Part shown: one piece after another, positions 1-10,655 of the stretch | Position numbering within the stretch: position 1 is the first letter of the stretch | Layout of the letters: the number at the start of each line of letters is the position of its first letter | NCBI GenBank assembly: GCA_038503035.1 | Contig: JAVSML010021674.1 | Location: forward strand, 1 to 64,000 | From: Crocodylus rhombifer | Taxonomy: Eukaryota; Chordata; Crocodylia; Crocodylidae | DNA: 64,000 nucleotides | Reading direction: 5' to 3' | Translations under genes and position numbers: made by a program | Notes under the pieces: model-generated | What the model was told of the DNA's origin: nothing | The model's database searches: none | What the model saw: the letters and a program-made list of their open reading frames with translations, nothing else

Positions 1-310
1 GGGGGGGCACAGATGGAGGCAGAGGGAGAAAAAATTATTTGGGGGCACGCCTCCCCAGCAGATAAGTCCCAGCTGGCTGGGGCCCCACTCAATTTATGCC
101 TGCTCCTGCCTCTGCAGCACTGTCCTTCACTGTGGGGGCCTTGTTCTAGCCCCCACCCCTTCCCTCTCCCATAGAGTGACCTGCTGGGCCGCGACATGCA
201 CATGCATGCACACGGGTACTCAGCCCCCCACCCCAGCCTCAGATAGACTCCAAGAGCCTCTGAGATCTACCAGTGGATGATCGAGATCCACTGGTTGGTG
301 ATGACTGCTG
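1..310. mobile_element. Right part of a GC-rich non-autonomous element
   Basis: A GC-rich block that begins before the window and ends near position 305. Its end contains a short perfect hairpin: ACCAGTGGAT at 269-278 and its reverse complement at 286-295. The layout, with GC-rich filler and a hairpin next to the end, resembles non-autonomous DNA elements, but the other end is outside the window and no target duplication can be tested. It could equally be unique GC-rich DNA with a chance hairpin. Confidence 0.3.
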
Positions 311-1889
311 TAAGCAAATGTGAAGCAAAGAACAGCCGTTGTATCCTTTATCCATTTGATAGCAGTGCAGTGGTTTGTGGCACATCAGTTACTATTTCTC
401 ATCTTTCCTAAAAATCATCTTTTGAAGCTTTGTAAGAAGAGAGAGCTGTACTGGATATGGCATGTTGTAGCTTATGTCTACAGCACCGACGTCGTACTAT
501 TTCACTGATCCTGCAGAGTAAAAATATCTTTTACAGGAATTCAGTGGGATTAAATGGGGTTCCCCCTCTTGGGGAAAGATTTGTCCTGTAGAGGAGGTGA
601 AGCTCTAAAGGCTCCAAGTGTAAAGTTTACCTTTTGTGTAAACTTTACACTGGTGCACATCTTTGTAGTCAGCTACCCAGACAACAGAACAATTCAGAGG
701 AAGACATTGTTTCTTTTCTGGGAGACATTATATTGGAAACTTTTTGAGTGGCTTTTGTATTACTTTGCAGTGATGCCCAGAATACAAACATGGAGATTCT
801 GTAAATTGCCTGCTGCTGCTTTTCTTTCTCTTCTCTCCAATAACTGCATGGAGGAAAGGGGGCAGAGTCCAGCAGGGGCAGATCAAAGAGGGGTGTGGCA
901 GGGTGCAGTTGCTTTGAGTCCTGCTCTACCTCAAATTTAAAACCTCCCACCCAGCTGCAGCAGTGGTATTTCTATTCAGGCAGCACTGGTAGAATCAACT
1001 GCCATAATGGCTTTTATAATCTACCTGATTCCTGACTGTTATTCCTTACTCCACTGGTGTTAACAGCTGCCTCTCCTTTTTAATGGTCTTGATGTTCTGC
1101 TAATGGCTATCCTTCATTTGGCAGTTTTGCTTGCTGTTACCTCCTCATGGTCTTCCTTCTTACTCTATTTCACAGCTCTGAAGACTGTTTTTAGCCCTTT
1201 TCTAAATCTCAGATCATATCATTGAGTCCAGTTTTCAGCAGCAGCTACAGTTTCACCTTTGGGCTGAGCAGCCAAGAGCTGCTGACAGTTAAGCTCTGAA
1301 AGAAAATGGTAGCTTTTGCCTAAGTAGGAAGGGGAGGGAGCTGAAGGTTAGGCTCTGTCCCTGCTCTATGCAGTCACAACTTGAGAAAAATCTTTTTTTT
1401 TCTGTTTGGCCTTCCCCAAAACAAGGTGTGCACATCTTATTTGGGGGTGTTTGATATTCGAAAAAATGACCCCCTTCTTATTTGGATTTCCTAAAATCCA
1501 TGTTACTCCATACTCTGGTATGCAAAACAATGTCAACTTCCTCATAACTACTTTATTAGACTGCTCCCTGTGCTGTTTGAATGCATCACCACATCTTTAT
1601 GTGTCATAGTACTTCACTGCAGCATGTTCAAGCTTCTTGATCCCTCTTTCTAGTCCTTGCACAACCCATTCTATTTCACTCACTTGACTTTTCTTAACTC
1701 CTAATCTCTTATCCTCTTCTGCACTGCCAGTGATACTAACTTGTCTTCAGCTTGCTGCTTGTCAAGAATGTCTCCACCACCTTCTTTCATAGGATCTATA
1801 TGCATAGAACGCCCTCTGTCACTCAGTGTTTCATAGCATTCTTCACCCATCTGCAATGATCCCTTTTAGAAAAAAATCTATATATTAAA
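311..1889. other. Unassigned intergenic DNA
   Basis: No exon, RNA gene or recognisable repeat was found. The short open frames (at most 128 codons) have no recognisable domain. The only local structure is a perfect 14-bp inverted repeat with a 7-bp loop at 617-651 (AGTGTAAAGTTTAC and its complement). Confidence 0.6.
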
Positions 1890-2050
1890 AAAGGTCATGC
1901 AATCTCCACCCTTGGATGTTTTTAAGACCTGGCTAGACGAGGGTTTGGCTGGGATGATCTAGCTGGGGACGGTCCTGCTTTGAGCAGGGGATTGGACTAG
2001 ATGACCTCCAGAGGCCCCCTCCAACCCAATTTTCTATGATTCTATGATGC
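1890..2050 (+). mobile_element. CR1 LINE, 3' end fragment
   Basis: The last part of CR1 ORF2 and the 3' UTR: a degenerate end of the reverse transcriptase C-terminal region (gttttTAAGACCTGGCTAGA), the conserved GGACTAGATGACCTCCAGAG block, and the 8-bp terminal repeat TTCTATGATTCTATGAT. It is a strongly 5'-truncated dead copy of about 160 bp. The terminal octamer repeat is diagnostic for CR1, so family and strand are secure. Confidence 0.93.
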
Positions 2051-2093
2051 TGTTATCATATGCAACACCTGAAACAGCTAATCTTTTAAGTTT

Positions 2094-2165
2094 TTATTGT
2101 GGGAGATATATAGTATTTATTGTGGGAGATATATAATATTTATTGTGGGAGATATATATATAGTC
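2094..2165 (+). repeat. Three-copy tandem repeat, unit about 25 bp
   Basis: Three consecutive copies of a unit reading TTATTGTGGGAGATATATA followed by a short variable AT spacer. The third copy has an expanded TA run. It lies about 45 bp downstream of a CR1 tail but does not match the CR1 terminal octamer. Confidence 0.85.
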
Positions 2166-2542
2166 AACTTTTATCTGCAATAAGATGAAAATTAATTAAA
2201 TGAAAATGCTCTCACTTTATTATTCACTTCTTTCCCTGCCAGATGCCACAGAAGTTTTAACAATGAAACTCAAGCACAGTTTATATTTCTATGACAGCAA
2301 GAAAGCATATTTTAACTAGAGGTGGCCTTGAGCAGGAATACCAGATCCAAATGTTCTCCAACATTGAGGGGAAGCTTGGTTTTGGATCTACTTCATTATC
2401 TTATATACAACATGCCCCAGAATATAATGCACACCTTGTTTTTGAAAGGCAGAAAGAAAGAAAAAGGCCTTTTCTCATTGTAACCATGTGTATATACACA
2501 AAACTTTTACTGCAGAGCTGTCTGATTAGTTCAGTAGTAAAA

Positions 2543-2941
2543 CCTCCATGTCTACACATGAGGCCCTTTTAGACTGCAGTAAACTAATAAACTTTGCTGT
2601 AGGATAGTAAATACAAGTAAATACAAGTACTGTCATATGATAAAGTTCTTTATTATGAAGCAACACCTGTAATTATTGATGGGGCTGGCTGGGTATGAGG
2701 GTGCTTTAGTGCAGGGACTGCCTGCTGGCTAGCCTCACACTGGAGCACCCTCATGCCCCAGTTAGCCTCTCTGCAGCATGTTAAGCCAGGTCAGAACAGC
2801 CCTGGATCGGCAGGCTGACCTCCTGGGCTCCCTGTCAGCCAGGGCTGCTCCAACTAAGCTCAGCATGCTGGGCACAAGTTCAAACGTCGATATGCACCAG
2901 AATTTATTGCTTTGAATTAACTGCACATGTAGACGCACCCA
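2543..2941. mobile_element. MITE, TCTACACATG terminal-repeat family, copy 1
   Basis: A roughly 400-bp element with inverted ends: ATGTCTACACATG at the left and CACATGTAGACGCACCCA at the right. It contains an internal hairpin at about 2686-2768 (a GAGGGTGCTTTAGTGCAGGG arm pairs with CACTGGAGCACCCTC) and a second at about 2800-2850 (AGCCCTGG with CCAGGGCT). The same hairpin occurs in the copy at 47313-47791, so this is one family. No coding capacity. Such elements are very abundant in crocodilians; the exact family name is not asserted. Confidence 0.7.
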
Positions 2942-3598
2942 CTGAGTAGCAGCAGCTAGGGAGCAATGCCTTCTCATTATTCTAGTCACTGGGGTTATGC
3001 AGATTTTTGGTCTTTCAACTACTAAAAACTTCTTTTACTGTATTTATCATATATAACATTTACTCCAATTTCATTCCAACAACAGTCTTTATTGTTACTT
3101 CACAATAAAGACTACTGGCACTATAATTCTAATTATTCATACCTTCCACCTGATCTCCATCACCATTCTAAATACATGTCACTAATCAGATGAGAAGCAC
3201 TTCCTGTTTTATGGTAGAGTACTGAAATTTATTGTAGAATTTTGTTGACCATTCTGCTATCAGTAACTGCTATGATGGAATTCTTACACAGTTCTGGAAG
3301 TATGGAACTATTGATAGGGATAACCCACATGTCACTAGAGATCCCAGCAATCTGGGATATAGAAGGCTGAGGGAGCAAAGTTGTAGCAGTAAGCAAAACC
3401 AGCTGAAGGATGTAAGAAGGTACAAATAAATTGGCAACTTTTGTTTAATGTGCCACACTATTCTGGGCAGCTTTGTCTTTTGTTTGCTTGATGTTATGTT
3501 TTGATTTCATTTACATCGTGTTTTCACCCGTTTTTGTCCCCAAACTTACACAGGGCTGCACTGATTAAATCAGTACTAGAATTTGGCCCATGTGACAG
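2942..3598. other. Unassigned AT-rich DNA
   Basis: No gene or recognisable repeat; AT-rich sequence between two MITEs of the same TIR family. Confidence 0.55.
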
Positions 3599-3989
3599 TG
3601 GGTATGTCTACACATGTGCTTTAATGCAGTGGGGGGAGTGGTGTGCATTAAAATAGGCTAAATCATGTTTTTCTAGTACCTCACAATGGAAAGCGTTTTA
3701 ATACATGCTTCAGGGGTTAGGGGCTGAGGGGGAGCACAATCAGAGTGGCTCTGAGAACGAGCTTAAGTTAAAGTGTCCCTGTCACCATTTTGAAGTTTGG
3801 GAACTCTGATGCATGAGATATGGAGGCTGTTGGAGTGTGCTAATTAGCATGCTCTAGCAGATTGGATTAATCTCCACTGCTCTTTAATTACAGTGTGTCA
3901 GAGCAGCCTCTTGGTGCACACACAGACACCAAGAGGTACTAGATTTAATGTGCATTATTTAAAGCATATTAATTGAACATGTAGGACAT
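3599..3989. mobile_element. MITE, TCTACACATG family, diverged copy 2
   Basis: Left end TGGGTATGTCTACACATG at 3599. The right end is diverged (GAACATGTAGGACA). The interior carries TTTAATGCACATTA-like motifs near both ends and the short inverted pair CCTCTTGGTG / CACCAAGAGG at about 3908-3937. The central hairpin of copies 1 and 3 is not seen, so it is a different subtype or a decayed copy. The right boundary is uncertain. Confidence 0.5.
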
Positions 3990-4735
3990 TTTTACACATG
4001 CAAGCACCGCAGCATGGGACGCTTTGAAAAGTGCCCAGCACTGCAATGCTTGCAGCTGTGCTTTTGAATTAAAACACAAAGAAGGTGCTTTAGTTCAAAA
4101 GTGCACCACCACCATTTTCTGCGCATTGACATGCATTTTGCCACTTATACAACTACATGCGATGAAGTGTACTGCGATTAATTAAGTCTGCTGCAAAGCA
4201 GTGGATCTCTGGTGCATCGTGGAACCAAAAAGTATGTGTATAAATGCCCATAAACATGCCCAGTGAGGCCTATATCTGGATAATTTTTCTGACCTGTGTC
4301 CTGTTGCTGGGCTCCATCCAAATCCATTATCTTTATAGTGCAACTTCTTTAAACTACAAGATGCACTAGTGTGAGAACTGACTTCAGTATTGCAATAAAA
4401 ATCATGTGGCACTATTAAGAGAATGCAGATTGCTGTCTGCTCCCTCCTACCATTAACAATACAGCATGGCACAATATTGTTCAGTCTTATGAGATGTGGA
4501 TCTGGACTAAAGCCCAGGACCTGAATTTCCATAAATTTTAAGAATTTTGGAATTTGGTTCTTGCAACCAACTGCATTTCTGTCCTGGTTCACCAAAAGAT
4601 TGAGGATAGGCCAAATTTAGAGTGCTTCATTTAAGATACTAAGACAAACTTTACAGTTTCTGCTGAGATTTTCTAAGTATTTGGACCCATTTGAAATCAA
4701 AGGTCTTTAGACAGTAGTTAGATAATGAATTTGTA
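3990..4735. other. Unassigned DNA, possibly with further MITE remnants
   Basis: Begins with TTTTACACATGCAAGCACCG, which resembles another MITE start, but no matching end could be fixed. An open frame of 137 codons on the minus strand (4182-4595) shows no recognisable domain and is treated as chance. Confidence 0.4.
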
Positions 4736-5042
4736 TAGGATGGGTTGGTCTAGATCAGGGGTTGGCAATGTTTTTGTGGAAAAGTGCCCAAAACACTCAC
4801 AACCACTACTTGTAAGAAGTTGGTATGCTAGTGGTGGATGGTGGGGGAAACGTAAGGGGCCTGATCCTTGTTTTGGTAAAGTATCCCTGGTCCCTTCCCC
4901 ACTGTCTGCCCTGAGGCGTACAGGCCAAGCAAAATGCCTTTGTGTGCCATGCTCTGGTACTGGTTCCAGGGCTTGCTTACTCCTGGTCTAGATGACCTCT
5001 TGATGTACCTTCCAGTGCTACTTCTCTATGTTTCTATGAAAG
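4736..5042 (+). mobile_element. CR1 LINE 3' tail interrupted by a hAT MITE
   Basis: Two parts of one CR1 tail. The left part is GGATGGGTTGGTCTAGAT, ending at 4755. It resumes at 4986 with GTCTAGATGACCTCTTGATG and the end CTATGTTTCTATGAAAG. Removing the element at 4756-4985 and one target copy restores a continuous CR1 3' UTR, so the CR1 inserted first. Confidence 0.88.
4756..4985. mobile_element. hAT-type MITE nested in a CR1 tail
   Basis: A 230-bp element flanked by a perfect 8-bp duplication GTCTAGAT (4748-4755 and 4986-4993). The ends form a short imperfect TIR: CAGGGGTTGGCAA at the left and, reverse-complemented, CAGGAGTAAGCAA at the right (10 of 13 identical). An 8-bp target duplication with CAGGG-type ends is the signature of hAT transposons. 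It has no coding capacity and would need a transposase from elsewhere. Confidence 0.85.
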
Positions 5043-6066
5043 TAAAGGGAGTCTAGGATCTTGAACTAAGTCTATTCCACTGCTTTAGTAGAGAACTAGC
5101 TTTCTTTTAATTTCTAATAAACCAAAGTGGTGTCGCTGTAGTGCGACAAAGTTCTGGTGCTACAAATATTATGCTGTCTATATATATTCTTTACAATTTA
5201 TCCATTTAAATATAGTAAGCCATGAATCATATCTGATAGCTAAATAGAACAAAACATAATAGCGCTATAACATGATATAAAAACAAATTAATATTTTGCT
5301 TTTATCTTGGCATCTCTTTAGCACTCTATTTTCATTATATTTTGTCCTAGCCTGTCATAACTACTATTGATGTAATTTATTTATTGCAACTTAAATAGGA
5401 TTTACAGTGGGGCAGTTGCACTGTAAGAAAGCTGTAATTTGCTGGTTGTGCAAAATTTAGGAATAAATATTTGATGGTAATTGAGATAATTAGCAAGCAC
5501 TGTATATTGCTTGCAATTATTAATTTGACATTTTTATTCAATAGCAGATGTCCTTTCTTTTCTAGTATGAGTCTGAGGTATCTGAAAGCCACCTGTCCAA
5601 ACTACCTCAAATGAAAGGGACCCTTACCTTTTTATGTGTCCTACAAGGGTTGCTGAGCAGTCGGGAATTTAAGGGCATTACAGGTAACCCTGTGACTATC
5701 ATTTGCTGGTCACCTCATCACTACCACATTCAGGCAGGGCCCAGATGGTAAGGTGAATTTGACAATCCTGGCATAGGCAATTCTCAAAAAGCTTGAAGTT
5801 TGCTAAGGGGAACATGGGGGGCTGCAGGAACTGGAGTGGGTCATTCAGGGGATGCCAAGCCTTAGAATTAGTACTGAACTAGAGCTCCAGCTTTTGGAGA
5901 TGGTACTCTTTGGCTTGAAATACAGGCCAAACTTCATTTTTTATAATTACTTCTACCAGCTTGAATGACTCTTTTAGGCTTGAATCAGATATGGTATCTG
6001 CATCCTCAGGTTTCCAAATTGATCCATCCAATTCCCCCCACGTCCTTTTCAAATCTTTCCTTAACA
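5043..6066. other. Unassigned AT-rich DNA
   Basis: No gene or recognisable repeat. The first 600 bases are strongly AT-rich with ATTTATT-type tracts. A minus-strand open frame starting at 6496 runs through into this block, but it reads across a transposon boundary and is not a gene. Confidence 0.55.
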
Positions 6067-6826
6067 CAAGGCTGCCCAACTTAGTGACCAGAGCCACACA
6101 CCTTGTGGGGCCCAAAATCACAGGGGCTGCACTAGACCAGGCCATGGCCCAGGGCTGGACACAGGCATAGGCAAACTGGGCAACTGCTGGGGGCCCGGAC
6201 AGAAAGGCGGCCTGAAAATGGTAATATTTTTTCTGTTGTCCAATTATTATTATCATTATCTCTGGCAAAGGGGGGGGGGAGGGCAATACTAAAAGTTCTC
6301 CCAGAGCTGCAAGGAGTCTAGGTATGGTGCTGCATGGGCCCCTCAAGTGTTGCCCACTGCACCAAGCATATGGACACTCCTTAGCCCCCTGCACTGAGCC
6401 TAGGAGTGCTCCATGCTGCACTGAGTACACAAGTGTTCCCTTCTTCCTGCTGCACCAAGTACGCAGAAACTCCCTATTCCTTGCTGCACTAGGCACATAG
6501 GTGCTTCCTCCCTTCCTGCACCATATGCAGGCACAAAAGCACTGGTGCCCTAGCTCAAACTTCAGTTCCCTGGGTCCAGGCTCTTCTGCTGTGGTATGTT
6601 ACACTGGTACCCCATGCTATGGGCTTCCCTGGCACTGTGGGCTGTGTCCTGCTCCCTGGGGTGGATCAGGAAGTGCAAGCCAGAGGAAGTGAGATACTGG
6701 ATGCTCTAGCTGCTGCTGCTGCAACCAGAGCAGTGGGGGGAGTGGTGTCCAGTGGGAGCCCAGGGGCCACTAACTAACCCCTTGCAGGCCACATGCAGCC
6801 CATGAGCCACTAGTTGGACAGCCCTG
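6067..6826. mobile_element. hAT-like non-autonomous element, 760 bp
   Basis: The ends are inverted repeats: CAAGGCTGCCCAAC at the left and, reverse-complemented, CAGGGCTGTCCAAC at the right (12 of 14 identical). The flanks CCTTAACA and TCTTAATG agree at 5 of 8 positions and differ only by transitions, as expected for an old 8-bp duplication. The interior is GC-rich, with an ATTATTATCATTATCTCTGG stretch that recurs at about 50510. The 205-codon minus-strand open frame crossing the left boundary is chance. Confidence 0.65.
6163..6333 (+). repeat. Dispersed repeat, copy 1 (mate at 50448-50600)
   Basis: Inside the 760-bp hAT-like element. Shared blocks in the same order as the mate are GGGCCCGGACAGAAA, TTATTATCATTATCTCTGGC, CAATACTAAAAGTT and TCTAGGTATGGTG. 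This suggests the mate is an internal remnant of the same or a related element. Confidence 0.7.
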
Positions 6827-8426
6827 TCTTAATGCCCACTTGCATTCCATAGTCTACATGAAATTAGGTAAGTAAACCATTCATTTAGTAGAAGAAGAGA
6901 AAGATTTTGATTCCCAAGGCAATCTGTTCCCTAGCAGAAAAGATACAAACTTGGTGTTATAAAGCCCTGAGAAGACATTGTCCAAACTCAGCAGTGACTG
7001 AAGTAGAGCAGCAGATGGTAATATCACCAACAGGCAGGTGCTTCCAACCAACCATCTAGTTTGCCTGGTGTTTGCATGCCTCTCAGCATGGATGGGTGGA
7101 GCATCTGGGAAGAGCATACTAAGTTGGGTTTATCTAGAAAAAAAATTGAATTATTGGTGTATTAGTTCCATTTATCTGCATCCTACTCTACTGTATTGTC
7201 TCCTTTTCAGCCATCACCCAGCTGAGTTTGCAACATTCTTGGCAACACTCTTCGAGAGTTTTCAACATGTTGACAGTCTGGAGGATTTTCATTGTTCCCA
7301 GTATTAAATGTACGTTCCCTACAATAGCTTGATTTAATGCAAGGAACAAAAGCCATTTGTTTCATTATAAAAAGACAGTGTGTTCTCTATTCATCTTTTT
7401 AATTGGTTTAATTGAAACCAATAGCACTTCCATCATAAAAAAATTAAATGAAGTGAGGGGAGAAGGGGACACCTCACCAGCTAGTGCATTACTAGAAAGA
7501 TGCATATAATAAGTAGGCCACTGTACTGTAAAAAATCATGCCTTCTTTGTAAAATTTCTTCCAAGTAGTCAGTCTGAAGGAAAACCTATTGCAGAGCTCC
7601 ATAAATTAAGAAATTATTGTATGGTACCAGGCCCAGTATATAAGGTGTAATATAGGGGTAACTAAACACCAAGGTCCACATTTTCTACCTGGGTAAAGTC
7701 ATAGCTCTACTGAAGCTAATGCTTCTGTGGTGATTTACACCAAGTGGGGATCTGTCATTGATATGCCTGTCTGTTGTGTCTGTGATTCTCTGACATGCAT
7801 TTTTGGAATGTGCAGAGATGTAGTGTGCCGCTGGCTGAGCAGAGTGAGAGACCTTGGCTCTTGCGTTTCCTGGAAGACAAGGAATTCCTTCAGACAAGGA
7901 ATTGCAAAGCAGTGTTATGGCACATGTTTTGATGAACCTGGTTTTCATGTTTACATTGCCTGAGTATTCACAAAGAGTGGACTAAACTGAACACCTTTCA
8001 TGACATACATTGCGTTTCTTAAAAATGGGTGAATGGAAGAAATGTTGTGGATTCTCTAGGAGGAAGTTGTTCCAAAATTCTTCTTTGGAATCTGGAGGTG
8101 GTGTCCAAGGGACCTTTGAGTTACCAAACCAGCTTTATTTAGCATTTGCATTTCTCCTAACATTCAGAAAATGCACTGGAAATGTTCTTTCCCTAACATG
8201 ATGAGAATCGTAGTCCTAACGCAAGGCTAGTTTTGGTTTAGCAAAATTTCATGGGTTGGGTTGTGTTTTGGTTTTGAATCAGTCAAACCTGAATCAAGTG
8301 CTGTTTAGGATTCTGGTTTGACCACAATCTTGCATTTGGGTACAGTGGCTATTCAGACATGTTGTTCTAGCCACAGATCATCTTTTCCTGTGAATCCTAA
8401 GCTATTCAAATCTCATTCTTTGCACT
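6827..8426. other. Unassigned DNA
   Basis: No supported gene or repeat. Overlapping short open frames on both strands (60 to 90 codons) have no recognisable domains. Confidence 0.5.
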
Positions 8427-8639
8427 GATATCTTTTATTAGACCAACTGAGTAGTTGGGAAAAAAAGTTCTTGGCAAGCTTTCAGGCACAGTCACCCTTC
8501 ATCAGGCATAGGGAGTCTCTGCTGGTCTGACCTTCTGGTCTCTGACCAGCAGAGACTCCCTATTCCTGATGAAAGGTGACTGTGCCTGAAAGCTTGCTAA
8601 GAACTTTTCCCCAGCTAAGTTGTTCTAATAGAAGATATC
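8427..8639. repeat. Near-perfect palindrome, arms about 100 bp
   Basis: Arms at 8427-8527 and 8544-8639 are reverse complements with a few mismatches and small indels, separated by a 16-bp spacer. Both arms carry TTCAGGCACAGTCACC, CTGATGAA-type and GAAAGCTTGCTAAGAACTTT-type motifs and end in GATATC. The same motifs (CCTGATGAAG, AAAAGCTTGTCTAA, CCAATAAAAGATATTACC) occur singly at about 40376-40460, so each arm is one end of a dispersed amniote repeat arranged head to head. Confidence 0.9.
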
Positions 8640-9091
8640 ATGTCTACCCAAAGAACATTGCCTGCCTATGTCCTTAGATCAGCACGGTTACAACCAAAAA
8701 CCCAGCATTCTTTACATCGGCTTTTGTCATTCAGAAATGCAATAGTATAGTCCTTGGTTCCCTGAGTCTATAAATCTCTTAGTGCTTGAGGGCTTCATCC
8801 AATTGCCAGTGTTTTCTGATGGACCATCTCATAGCAGTTCTAGAGCTATTTGTTTTGTTAAGAATACATGAAAACACATTGTCCTTTTTAATGGTGTTTC
8901 ATCCTCCTATTAACCCCCAAATTAAAGCTCTTACTAGTGAGATACTTCGGAAAATTTGTAAATACAGAACATGCAGGCACTTTCTGCCATTTCATAATTG
9001 TATTGGAAATCCCACAATGTTCTCTGCTTGTGTTATTGTTTTGTGAATCAGTTTTCACCATAGCTACACACAATCTCTCAATTTTTGAATA
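8640..9091. other. Unassigned AT-rich DNA
   Basis: The stretch after the palindrome continues the same repeat for about 50 bp (GATCAGCACGGTTACAACC, compare the related ATCATGGCTACA at 40496). The rest shows nothing recognisable. Confidence 0.45.
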
Positions 9092-9095
9092 TTAG

Positions 9096-10651
9096 TGTAG
9101 TAGGCTTACCTTTTCAGAGATTGGGTTGAGTCCTAGGATGGAGGATCTGCTGTTTGATTGGTGGAGCCTGCCCACCAATCCAGAAGCAGCACAAGAGAAG
9201 CAATGCCCTGCCCTTTTCCGAAGGGAGGGTGCGAGAAGCAGCTGGATCTGATTGAAAACTGCTCTTTGCAGGTCCGGCAGACTTCAGGGTTAGGGCCTCT
9301 AGTGTAAATAAAAGCCCAGCATGTATGGCATACTGGGGCAGGTGTAGTGAGGGACTCAAGAAGATTGGAGCCAAGGAAAGCTGGGGAGCTATCCCGCAGT
9401 GGGCAATAGGCCCAAGGCTCCAGATGCTTCCACTGGAGGAGCAGCCTTGAGAGTGGTGTGAGACTGCTCGGGCTGTTGACAGCGCATAAAGTTGGTGTGG
9501 GGAGACCTGGCCCTGGGAGCAGTGTGAGAATGCTTGGGCCCATCATTGTGCACAGAGCCCAGTGCATGGAGTCCAGGCTTTGGGAGCTACAAGCAGCAGC
9601 TCGAGCCTGCAACCCCAGCAGGGCCAGCGGGCCACACAGTGCGTGGAGCAGTACATGGGGCAAGGGCCTTGGGGGCCACAATGAGGCAGCTCAGGCCCCA
9701 TCTCCTGGCAAGCAGCTAGGTCCCATGGTGCGCAGGGTGGCACATGGGCCTGAGCCTTGGGAGCCAGAGAGCAGCGGAGACTCCTTGGGTTAGCCATCCA
9801 GTGTGAGGATGGACAGACAGAGCCTGATGGGCCCAGTCTGTGCTAAAAGAGCCCTCAGTGCTGAAGCCGGGGCATGGGGAAATAGTAGTGCTGCAGCGTG
9901 AGGCCCAGGACCCAGAAGCAAGCAGCAGTGGTGCAGCAGCTGAGAGGACCTGAGCCCTTGGTGCCCAGACCAGGGCAAAGGTTGGGAAGGAATCCAGCAG
10001 CATGGGAGAGGCCTGGAGAGGTGCTCCAGCAGAAAAGATCCCATTGAGTTGTACCCTGACCACTGCCACCTGAGGGAGCATGAGTCACTGGGCCCTTGGG
10101 TCCCGCAGGGGAAAGACATTTGGGGTGGGCAAACCCAGAGAAGGGGCTGGGTGAGCAGCCCCCGCCTAGTCCAGGTCCTAAGGGGAGGGGCTCCTGGTGC
10201 TGCCTGGACAACCCCTGACCCCGAAGGACACCATTGGAAGGAGGACTATCTCTTGCCTTGGGTCAGGGACAATATTAAGGAATAGATGTTATTAAGATTG
10301 TTCTTGTTTGTGCCTTATATTTTGTAACTAAAATATTATATTGTCATGTTGTATTGTGTTGATGCTGCTGAAATAGTTTTATTGTGATGGGTAAGTAGTG
10401 TTATTTAGGGTTTGACCTTAGTTATTGGTTAATGTTCACTGTGTAAACATGTATATGATATTTAGTTTTATGTTTATGTATATTATAACTCAGTAAATTG
10501 TATATAGTTAAGAACTTTGGGCTTGGGCTAACTCTATAGAGGAAAGAGGGATCCGCTCAAAATTCTGGCATCCCTCTCACAGCACCCCCTCCTGCCTACC
10601 CATCCCATTTGATTGAGAATAGGGCACACCGTTGGGTGTACCTGGGTTACA
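9096..10651 (+). mobile_element. Solo-LTR-like element, 1.56 kb
   Basis: Starts TGTAGTAGGC and ends GGGTTACA, giving the TG...CA (TGTA...TACA) ends expected of an LTR. It is flanked by TTAG on both sides (9092-9095 and 10652-10655), a 4-bp duplication. AATAAAAGCCCAGC at about 9308 could be a TATA-type promoter element. The interior is GC-rich from 9350 to 10250 and AT-rich towards the 3' end. No gag, pol or tRNA primer site was seen. The 182-codon minus-strand frame at 9133-9681 has no recognisable domain. Orientation is inferred from the TATA-like box only. Confidence 0.45.
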
Positions 10652-10655
10652 TTAG

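Noticed and set aside
5879..6496. A 205-codon minus-strand frame
   Set aside because: It crosses the left boundary of the hAT-like element at 6067 and has no domain, so it is a chance frame.
9133..9681. A 182-codon minus-strand frame
   Set aside because: It lies in the GC-rich part of the solo-LTR-like element, where several frames on both strands are open together; no domain recognised.
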